From an uncultured Chlorobiaceae bacterium (GTDB lineage: Bacteria > Bacteroidota > Chlorobiia > Chlorobiales > Chlorobiaceae): a stretch of 7,740 nucleotides of DNA. The number at the start of each line of letters is the position of its first letter. The first letter of the stretch is position 1. The notes under the pieces were generated by a model. That model was not told the DNA's origin, searched no databases, and saw only the letters and a list, made by a program, of their open reading frames with translations. The position numbers and the translations under genes are program-made. This document shows, piece after piece, positions 1 through 4,689 of the stretch. The DNA is taken from NCBI GenBank assembly GCA_903904495.1, contig CAIVCU010000364.1, positions 1 to 7,740 of the forward strand, read 5' to 3'.

Positions 1-467
1 ACGGCAAGAGAGCCCCAATCACTATATGAAAGGCCGACAAATGCCTGCCTGTTGAACAATTGACCATTCATCGAACTGTTTGCTCCTGCTGTTGTGAGAG
101 TCTCACCATTAGTAGCCAATTCGGCGGCTGCATTGTTCACTCTGCCTGTGGGCAGATTGAAGCCCTCTTCAAGGGTATAGAATACCTTCAGGCCGTCACC
201 GATATCCGTAGTCCCTTTAACACCAAGGCGGGAGTCTGATATACCGCCGTTGAACAATCCGATTGCTGCGCCATGCACTACTGATCTCTTGACTGGGCTG
301 ACAGGGTTAACCGATGCAGGGAATTGAGGATCAATACTCAACGAATGTGATACGTCACCGAAAGCGGTATCAAGAGTACCGTAAACATTTATGTTTGTTT
401 CGGCAAAAACTGGTGATGCGTAAGACAGTGCTGCAAACATCGCAGCAAGCGATACCATTTTTTTCAT
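1..467 (-). CDS. Gram-negative porin, N-terminal part (runs off the left edge)
   Basis: Outer-membrane general porin, a beta-barrel that passively admits small hydrophilic solutes. Translation from the ATG at 467-465 begins MKKMVSLAAM and has a textbook signal peptide: lysines, a hydrophobic core, then PVFA before E23, giving a predicted cut after residue 22. The mature protein opens with NINVYGTLDTAFG, followed by SRLGVKGTTDIGDGLKVFYTLEEGF and, further on, FNRQAFVGLSYSDWGSLAV. The order 'YGtlD', 'SRlG.kGt.diG.GLk..y.lE', 'lFnRqAfVGL...G.l' is the pattern of the Porin_4 / OmpC-like family. About 155 residues are present; family members are usually 300-400, so the C-terminal half is outside. 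A ribosome-binding site (ACGGAG, 475-480 on the minus strand) sits 7 nt before the ATG, which fixes the start. It is transcribed away from the Nudix gene. Solute specificity cannot be read from the sequence. Confidence 0.9.
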   Translation of the reverse strand, partial: MKKMVSLAAMFAALSYASPVFAETNINVYGTLDTAFGDVSHSLSIDPQFPASVNPVSPVKRSVVHGAAIGLFNGGISDSRLGVKGTTDIGDGLKVFYTLEEGFNLPTGRVNNAAAELATNGETLTTAGANSSMNGQLFNRQAFVGLSYSDWGSLA

Positions 468-499
468 GTGTGTTCTCCGTTAGGTTGTGTGTGTGTTAA

Positions 500-535
500 C
501 AAAGAAAGAAGTTCTTTGCCTTTAAGGCTCAGAAC
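500..535 (-). promoter_or_regulatory. Competing hairpins in the porin 5' leader
   Basis: Two inverted repeats overlap between the likely porin transcription start and its ribosome-binding site. One pairs 511-515 with 531-535 (GTTCT/AGAAC), continued inside by 518-520 with 526-528 (GCC/GGC) after a 2x2 internal loop. The other pairs 500-506 with 512-518 (CAAAGAA/TTCTTTG, 5-nt loop). They share bases 511-520, so a transcript can form only one at a time. Seen in sequence; any regulatory role is inference. Confidence 0.3.
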
Positions 536-643
536 GGGTAGAAAAGAAAGAACTCTGTTACAATATCGTTAAATGTAAGAAAAAGCGCACAAAAGCTCCA
601 AACTTGACTGTCATATCAGAGACAGGGTTTTGCTGTTTCATTT

Positions 644-657
644 TTATGCCGGCATAA
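644..657. promoter_or_regulatory. Perfect 14-bp palindrome, candidate operator
   Basis: TTATGCC followed directly by GGCATAA is a perfect inverted repeat with no spacer. It lies about 70 bp upstream of the guessed porin promoter and about 30 bp upstream of the guessed Nudix promoter, in non-coding DNA, as expected for a dimeric regulator site. I do not recognise it as the consensus of a named regulator. A single perfect 14-mer could occur by chance in 7.7 kb. Confidence 0.3.
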
Positions 658-684
658 TTTTGGTTATAGAGGACAAATATTCAA

Positions 685-713
685 TTGTGTTTTTATTATG
701 GTGTTCGTAGTAT
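685..713 (+). promoter_or_regulatory. Possible sigma-70 promoter for the Nudix gene
   Basis: TTGTGT (685-690), a 17-bp spacer and TAGTAT (708-713) are a fair match to a -35/-10 pair and would give a leader of about 130 nt before the ATG at 853. This is based on consensus similarity alone, and AT-rich flanks make such matches common. Confidence 0.2.
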
Positions 714-852
714 ACAGTGGTTAATAGATTTTAAATAAGGAGATAGCTTTTTTTATCCTCGCAGTTGCACGAAGGTGTTTTCTTGTGCACATTTCGAGTT
801 ATAAAAACATCACAAATCACTTGTTGTTTATCATATAGACAGGAATTTTATT

Positions 853-1359
853 ATGTCACAGGTCAGGCTTAGGGTAAGTGCGTTATGTATCAGGGAGGGT
901 CATGTTCTGCTGATTGAACATAAAAGTTTTGCGCCTGAAGATCCTCAGCTTCCTCAAACTTACTGGATTCTTCCTGGTGGTGTAGTTGAACGGGGTGAAA
1001 CTCTTGATGAAGCTGTGAAGAGGGAGATGATGGAAGAGACGGGGCTTGAGTGCCAGGTCGGCAGCCTGCTCTTTATCAAGGAACTGCTTTACCCCTATCC
1101 TGGTGGACAGGCACAGGGCACTCTTCATCATTCGGTATCGCTTGGTTTTTTCTGTTCGGTTACCGGTGGTGAGATGATAACCGGCAAAGACCCTGAATAT
1201 CCCGATGACCAGCAGGTGATTCTCAAGGTGAGCTGGCTGCCTCTTGATGACCTTGATCGTTACGACCTCTATCCACCCTTTCTTGCCAACTACATTCTTG
1301 CTCAACAGCCTGAAGTTTTGCAGACTGCTGTGCCGGAGTTTTTCAACTCAGCACAATAA
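853..1359 (+). CDS. Nudix hydrolase family protein
   Basis: A 168-residue Nudix-fold hydrolase; the family cleaves nucleoside diphosphates linked to another moiety, releasing a monophosphate, with Mg2+ or Mn2+. The Nudix box G-x5-E-x7-R-E-U-x-E-E-x-G-U is complete at residues 43-65: G43, E49, then REMMEETGL (57-65) with the metal-binding glutamates E61 and E62. The preceding strands (RLRVSALCIREGHVLLIEH) and the YWILPGG entry to the box are typical. The start ATG is supported by AGGA at 841-844, 8 nt upstream. Length fits a single-domain member with no extra substrate-specifying domain. The substrate (oxidised nucleotide, ADP-ribose, dinucleotide) cannot be told from the sequence. It appears monocistronic: the upstream neighbour is divergent and the downstream one convergent, 42 bp from stop to stop. 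Confidence 0.92.
   Translation: MSQVRLRVSALCIREGHVLLIEHKSFAPEDPQLPQTYWILPGGVVERGETLDEAVKREMMEETGLECQVGSLLFIKELLYPYPGGQAQGTLHHSVSLGFFCSVTGGEMITGKDPEYPDDQQVILKVSWLPLDDLDRYDLYPPFLANYILAQQPEVLQTAVPEFFNSAQ
1329..1355 (+). terminator. Hairpin at the end of the Nudix gene, weak terminator candidate
   Basis: TGTGC (1329-1333) pairs with GCACA (1351-1355) and GAGTT (1336-1340) with AACTC (1345-1349), with a 2x1 internal loop and a TTTC tetraloop, ending just before the TAA stop (1357-1359). There is no T-run after it, so it is not a classic intrinsic terminator. It might stabilise the mRNA 3' end or be a chance of coding sequence. No better terminator is visible between the two convergent genes. Confidence 0.2.
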
Positions 1360-1401
1360 TCTTCAGTTCTTCAGGCATCGAGACAGCTCAGATTGATTTA
1401 T

Positions 1402-2277
1402 TTAGATATCAATAATCATCCCGAGTGTGGTAAAGCTTTCGGGATGGTAAAAGTACATCCCTTGTGTGCTCATTCCCGAAAAATAGTTGCATGTTACTCT
1501 GACCTTCTCAAGACCTATGGCATTGAGACGCATACCTGCCTGCAGGTTCCATGTACCCCTGTATCCTCTGGTTTCCTGCAGTGATGACTGCCAGACCGGC
1601 AGCAGTTTAAAATCAGCTGCGATGTAAGTGTTTCCGGGAGTTGAGAGCTCGCCACCCGCATGGAAAGAGTTGGGATTGATTCCATCCGGCAAAGTGTGGT
1701 AGATATACTGGTAACCGGCGTAGATCCGGTGACCTGGAGCACTCAGCGCCAAAACGAGATCCAGGAATTCCCGGCTGTAGGTGAAGGGAATAGCAGGGCC
1801 GCCGGGTTCAGGAATCCATCCGCTGCCATCGGGTTCGTAGTGGCCATCTTCAAAATGAGCTGAAATGTGGCTCAGCCGGACTCTTCCGCTGAACTCATCA
1901 AAGGGCAATGTCTGGTTGCAGATCTTTTCTTTCCAGCTGCTGTTGATGCCAAACAGATAACTTACAGCATCGACCGGAAATTTGAAATTGTCACTTTCCC
2001 GCAAGAGCGACCATGTTGCGAAATCAACGCCTATGGCAAAGTTTTTACTGTTGCTCTGGTAAAGATCAGCCGATGTTCCAATATCGAGATTCAGAAAGCG
2101 TTGGCCAATCCATGGCATAACAGAAACCTGAGGTTCCATGGGATCGGCCAGAAGTGGCGTGAAAATTGTTTTGGTCGTAGGGTTCAGCAGTTGATCAGCG
2201 GAGGCATTTTTCAGTGAGATCAAGAGCAGAACTGTCAGGATAAAAGCTGTTCTGCAGATGCGGTAAGTGTTGCTCAT
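1402..2277 (-). CDS. Exported DUF1207-like protein, probably outer-membrane or periplasmic
   Basis: A 291-residue protein of unknown function. Residues 1-27 form a signal peptide: basic start (R6, R9), the hydrophobic stretch AFILTVLLLISL, then NASA before D28. The mature protein begins near TIFTPLLADPMEPQVSV; an 'F.PLLADPreP..s' opening is what I associate with DUF1207, a family of exported proteins. The rest is rich in aromatic residues and in alternating polar/apolar stretches such as HRIYAGYQYIYHTLPDG and NTYIAADFKLLPVWQSS, which suggest beta strands and possibly a beta-barrel. The protein ends in isoleucine, not the terminal phenylalanine typical of many barrels. No Shine-Dalgarno sequence is visible before the ATG; the next upstream gene is pyrB, whose stop is 40 bp away on the same strand, so read-through transcription is likely. 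Family assignment is from memory of the motif; function unknown. Confidence 0.7.
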   Translation of the reverse strand: MSNTYRICRTAFILTVLLLISLKNASADQLLNPTTKTIFTPLLADPMEPQVSVMPWIGQRFLNLDIGTSADLYQSNSKNFAIGVDFATWSLLRESDNFKFPVDAVSYLFGINSSWKEKICNQTLPFDEFSGRVRLSHISAHFEDGHYEPDGSGWIPEPGGPAIPFTYSREFLDLVLALSAPGHRIYAGYQYIYHTLPDGINPNSFHAGGELSTPGNTYIAADFKLLPVWQSSLQETRGYRGTWNLQAGMRLNAIGLEKVRVTCNYFSGMSTQGMYFYHPESFTTLGMIIDI

Positions 2278-2317
2278 GGTTAAAATATAAAGCGTTTACA
2301 GGATTTTAGAGTTGATT

Positions 2318-3244
2318 TTATTGGGCAAGTAGAGTGTTCAGTACAGCCATACGGATAGCCACGCCGTTAGTCACCTGTTCAAGCAGCATGCTTTTCGAGT
2401 AACCAGGTGGCTGTATGCGGTCAGCAACATTGTTTGATATTTCAATTTCACGGTTGATCGGCCCTGGATGAAGAACCAGCAGATGTTTCTGGATTCTTTC
2501 AAGTCGTTCGTCGGTAAGTCCGTAATAGATAGAATACTCCTCAAGAGAGGGAAGGTATCCTCCGGAAGCGCGTTCAAGCTGCAGACGAAGCACGATTGCT
2601 GTATCAGCCCATGCGATGGCTTTGTCAAGATCAGTGAACAGGGTGACTCCGAGTTGGGCGGCATCGGGAGGAATGAGGGTAACAGGACTGCACAGGCCAA
2701 CCTCTGCACCGGCCGTAAGGAGTCCGTATATGTTAGAACGGGCAACACGGCTGTGAAGAACATCACCGATAATGATCACCTTGAGGCCTTCGATTTTTCC
2801 GAAATATTCCCGAAGTGTAAACAAATCGAGCAGAGCCTGTGTTGGGTGTTCATGCGATCCGTCACCCGCATTGACAACCGGTTTCGATGTTATTTCTGTT
2901 ATGAGATCCGCAGCTCCCGAAGAGGGGTGGCGCAGCACAAAGCCATCCACCCGCATTGCCTCAAGATTTTTAATGGTATCGCTCAGGGTCTCACCTTTGC
3001 TCACGCTGCTTGCAGCCGCACTGAAATTCAGGGTTCCGGCACCAAGATGTTGGGCTGCTAATTCAAAGGAAAAACGGGTACGGGTAGAGTTTTCAAAAAA
3101 AACCAGAGCAATGCGTTTGTTGGAGAGAGTGGTATTAAAAGAAGGGTTAGCGGTTACCAACTCTTGTTTATAGCCAGCGGCCATATCGAGTATGCGGGTG
3201 ATATCACTGGCCGGAACATTGCATAATCCAGTAAGGTGCTTCAA
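2318..3244 (-). CDS. pyrB: Aspartate carbamoyltransferase, catalytic subunit
   Basis: Catalyses carbamoyl phosphate + L-aspartate to N-carbamoyl-L-aspartate + phosphate, the first committed step of pyrimidine synthesis, in the cytoplasm as a trimer. At 308 residues it matches the usual 300-310. The carbamoyl-phosphate loop S53-T-R-T-R57, the 80s loop SSVSKGE (S80, K83), R105 and the HPTQALLD motif (133-140) are intact. So are DVLHSRVARSN (161-171), the aspartate-binding LRLQLER (219-225) and HPGPINR (259-265). The HPTQ and LRLQLER motifs distinguish it from ornithine carbamoyltransferase (HPCQ). Start: ATG with AAAGG (3251-3255, minus strand) 6 nt upstream. No pyrI regulatory gene or pyrC is adjacent, so it probably lacks E. 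coli-type allosteric control, or is regulated elsewhere. It is transcribed divergently from hypA and followed by the DUF1207-like gene. No uracil-responsive attenuator is evident upstream. Confidence 0.97.
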   Translation of the reverse strand: MKHLTGLCNVPASDITRILDMAAGYKQELVTANPSFNTTLSNKRIALVFFENSTRTRFSFELAAQHLGAGTLNFSAAASSVSKGETLSDTIKNLEAMRVDGFVLRHPSSGAADLITEITSKPVVNAGDGSHEHPTQALLDLFTLREYFGKIEGLKVIIIGDVLHSRVARSNIYGLLTAGAEVGLCSPVTLIPPDAAQLGVTLFTDLDKAIAWADTAIVLRLQLERASGGYLPSLEEYSIYYGLTDERLERIQKHLLVLHPGPINREIEISNNVADRIQPPGYSKSMLLEQVTNGVAIRMAVLNTLLAQ

Positions 3245-3370
3245 TTTCGACCTTTATTTGTGGCTTTTCAGAAATATATTTTCATCAAAGGTACAAAAAA
3301 ATTGAAGATCAAAAACTACCTTACATGAGCTTATAATGAGCGATAAAATGTCTTCCTGATATTTCTTTCA

Positions 3371-3408
3371 CGTGTCATTCCGAACGAAGTGAGGAATCTA
3401 ATCCGGGC
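3371..3408. repeat. REP-like hairpin repeat between pyrB and hypA
   Basis: A single copy of a sequence type I recall as dispersed in Chlorobi and Bacteroidetes intergenic regions (GTCATTCCGAAC..., then GTGAGGAATCT). As single-stranded DNA it folds: 3377-3381 (ATTCC) pairs with 3393-3397 (GGAAT), then tandem G-A mismatches (3382/3392, 3383/3391), then A-T and C-G pairs (3384/3390, 3385/3389) closing a GAA triloop (3386-3388). C-GAA-G caps are known to be unusually stable in single-stranded DNA. Such hairpins resemble REP elements mobilised by TnpA-REP (RAYT) enzymes, but no such gene is in the window. The structure is seen; the repeat status is from memory and the mobility is inferred. Confidence 0.55.
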
Positions 3409-3440
3409 AAAAAAACCCAGGCCAGACGCTAAAAGGTTTT

Positions 3441-3467
3441 TATAATTACTTTATGCAACTTTATGCA
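3441..3467 (+). promoter_or_regulatory. hypA start region: TATAAT box and 10-bp tandem duplication
   Basis: A perfect -10 hexamer TATAAT (3441-3446) lies 16 nt before the hypA ATG; no recognisable -35 is present at the right distance. Directly after it ACTTTATGCA occurs twice in tandem (3448-3457, 3458-3467). The second copy contains the hypA start codon. The first contains another ATG (3453), out of frame, opening a five-codon ORF (MQLYA) that stops with TGA at 3468-3470, inside the third hypA codon and overlapping its second. No Shine-Dalgarno sequence is within range (AAAAGG at 3431-3436 is too far). The transcript may therefore be leaderless or have a leader of about 10 nt. Confidence 0.4.
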
Positions 3468-3819
3468 TGAGATGAGCATGGCGCTTTCCATTGTGGAAGC
3501 AGTCGAGACTAAAGCACGCGAGGAAGGGGCTGGAAGGATTTCCGGAATTGATCTCGTGATTGGCAAACTTGCCGGTATTCAGTCGGAGTCATTGAAATTC
3601 TGTTTCTCAGCTGCCGCGAAAGGTACACTTGCCGAAGAGGCTTTGCTTCAGGTTGAGGAACCGGAGGGTCGCGGTGAGTGTGGAGAGTGCGGCAGAATGT
3701 TTCCTGTTTCTTTTTATTATGCAGAGTGTCCCGACTGCCGTTCATTGCGGGTGAAAATTGTCTCGGGAGAAGAGTTTTTAATTCAATCAATAACGATAGA
3801 AGATCAAGAGGGAGAATAA
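3463..3819 (+). CDS. hypA: Hydrogenase nickel incorporation protein HypA
   Basis: Small nickel metallochaperone that works with HypB to insert Ni2+ into the [NiFe]-hydrogenase large subunit; in some bacteria it also serves urease. The N-terminus MHEMSMA carries the nickel-binding Met-His-Glu motif (H2), which must directly follow the initiator and so fixes the start at 3463 despite the absent ribosome-binding site. The structural zinc site is two CxxC pairs, C73/C76 and C89/C92, around a beta hairpin. Length 118 is normal for the family. It is the first gene of the hyp cluster; its stop is 4 nt before hypB, and the end of hypA supplies the hypB ribosome-binding site. Translation initiation looks unusual (see the start-region entry). 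Confidence 0.97.
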   Translation: MHEMSMALSIVEAVETKAREEGAGRISGIDLVIGKLAGIQSESLKFCFSAAAKGTLAEEALLQVEEPEGRGECGECGRMFPVSFYYAECPDCRSLRVKIVSGEEFLIQSITIEDQEGE

Positions 3820-3823
3820 AAGA

Positions 3824-4636
3824 ATGTGCGATACCTGCGGTTGTTCAGCGGATTCCGGGGCAGTGCTCCGCAAGCCCGGCGAGAGCGATTATCATGTTCA
3901 TGTCAGCGAGAGTGGCCATGGAGACCATCATCATGAGGGTGACCACAATCATGAACACGGGCATCATCATAATGAAAAAAAGAGCAGAACTATTGCACTT
4001 GAACAGGACGTTCTTCATAAGAACAATCTTCTTGCTGAAAGAAACCGGGGATATTTTGAGGCGCGCAACATATTTGCCCTTAATTTCCTGAGTTCTCCCG
4101 GTTCAGGAAAAACCTCGCTGCTTGAAAAAATCATTCCTTTTCTTCAAAAACACTTTTCAGTGGCTGTTATAGAAGGCGATCAACAGACCACCAACGATGC
4201 AGTCCGGATTCAGGCACTCGGTGTACCGGTGATCCAGATTAATACCGGCTCAGGATGTCATCTTGATGCTTTGATGGTCAACAGTGCCGTCAAGGAGCTT
4301 GAGTTGCAGGATAACTCGCTGCTCTGTATCGAGAATGTAGGAAATCTTGTCTGCCCGGCAATGTTTGATCTTGGTGAAGCATTGAAAGTAGTGATAATCA
4401 GTGTGACAGAAGGTGACGACAAGCCGCTGAAGTATCCGACGATGTTTCACGAGGCGGATATTTGTATTCTCAACAAGATTGATCTTCTTCCTTACGTTGA
4501 CTTTGATGCCCGGAAATGCAGAGAGAACGCCATGCGGGTCAATCATCACCTTGAATGGTTTGATATATCGGCGAAAACCGGAGAGGGGCTTCCTGTCTGG
4601 CTGGAGTGGATTGAAAACAAACTGAAACGGCGCTGA
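3824..4636 (+). CDS. hypB: Hydrogenase nickel incorporation GTPase HypB
   Basis: GTPase of the SIMIBI class that couples GTP hydrolysis to nickel delivery to hydrogenase through HypA. The N-terminus MCDTCGC (C2, C5, C7) is a CxxCxC high-affinity metal site of the E. coli type. Residues 24-49 contain 12 histidines (including HHH 35-37 and 47-49), a nickel-storage segment found in only some HypB proteins. The G domain follows: P-loop SSPGSGKTS (90-98), EGDQQTTNDA (117-126), the metal-switch motif GSGCHLDALM (C145, H146), then ENVGNLVCP, TEGDDKPLKYP and the guanine-specificity NKID motif. Length 270 is normal. GGGAGA (3810-3815) precedes the ATG by 8 nt. The stop TGA overlaps a possible CTG start of hypF (CTGA, 4633-4636). 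Confidence 0.97.
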   Translation: MCDTCGCSADSGAVLRKPGESDYHVHVSESGHGDHHHEGDHNHEHGHHHNEKKSRTIALEQDVLHKNNLLAERNRGYFEARNIFALNFLSSPGSGKTSLLEKIIPFLQKHFSVAVIEGDQQTTNDAVRIQALGVPVIQINTGSGCHLDALMVNSAVKELELQDNSLLCIENVGNLVCPAMFDLGEALKVVIISVTEGDDKPLKYPTMFHEADICILNKIDLLPYVDFDARKCRENAMRVNHHLEWFDISAKTGEGLPVWLEWIENKLKRR

Positions 4637-4642
4637 GTCTCC

Positions 4643-4660
4643 AGGATCAAACCGCTGATG
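4643..4660 (+). promoter_or_regulatory. Shine-Dalgarno plus ATG out of frame with hypF
   Basis: AGGA (4643-4646) and the ATG at 4658-4660 would form a normal translation start for hypF, but this ATG is one base out of frame with it. One extra base just after this ATG would give Met-x-Arg-Arg-His-Leu leading straight into the HypF acylphosphatase strand. As the sequence stands, the ATG frame ends at a TGA about 29 codons on (near 4745). It marks either an old start broken by a 1-nt deletion or a sequencing error. Confidence 0.4.
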
Positions 4661-4689
4661 AGCGGAGGCATCTGCAGGTCAATGGTATC

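Larger units (their letters stand above)
468..852. other. Divergent intergenic region, porin / Nudix gene
   Basis: This 385-bp, AT-rich stretch has no convincing gene on either strand. It must hold the porin promoter (minus) and the Nudix promoter (plus). Contents: the porin ribosome-binding site (475-480), a short (TG)5 run (486-495), overlapping inverted repeats in the porin leader (500-535), a repeated AAAGAAAGAA (501-510 and 543-552) and a perfect 14-bp palindrome (644-657). A weak minus-strand promoter could be TTGGAG (601-596), 18-bp spacer, TACATT (577-572), giving a porin leader of about 100 nt. Another weak inverted repeat is TGCAC (766-770) with GTGCA (785-789). These promoter guesses rest on resemblance to sigma-70 consensus only. 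Confidence 0.6.

Noticed and set aside
883..1305. 140-codon open frame on the minus strand opposite the Nudix gene
   Set aside because: The plus-strand Nudix box is perfect; the antisense product has no family features.
1391..1417. AT-rich imperfect inverted repeat between the convergent Nudix and DUF1207-like genes
   Set aside because: Stem is about 8 A/T-rich pairs with a bulge and overlaps the DUF1207-like stop; too weak to call as a terminator.
2468..3061. 197-codon open frame on the plus strand, opposite pyrB (also 2772-3173)
   Set aside because: Lies fully antisense to the well-supported pyrB; its product shows no recognisable motif and low-complexity cysteine/arginine-rich composition typical of a reverse-frame shadow.
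3302..3312. FNR/Crp-like site TTGAAGATCAA upstream of pyrB and hypA
   Set aside because: The half-sites are 3 nt apart; the FNR consensus needs TTGAT, 4 nt, ATCAA. The spacing is wrong and the match is only 4 bp per arm in AT-rich DNA.
3418..3446. Sigma-54 promoter for the hyp cluster
   Set aside because: Hyp operons are often sigma-54 dependent, but no GG-N10-GC pair with the usual flanks is present near the TATAAT box.
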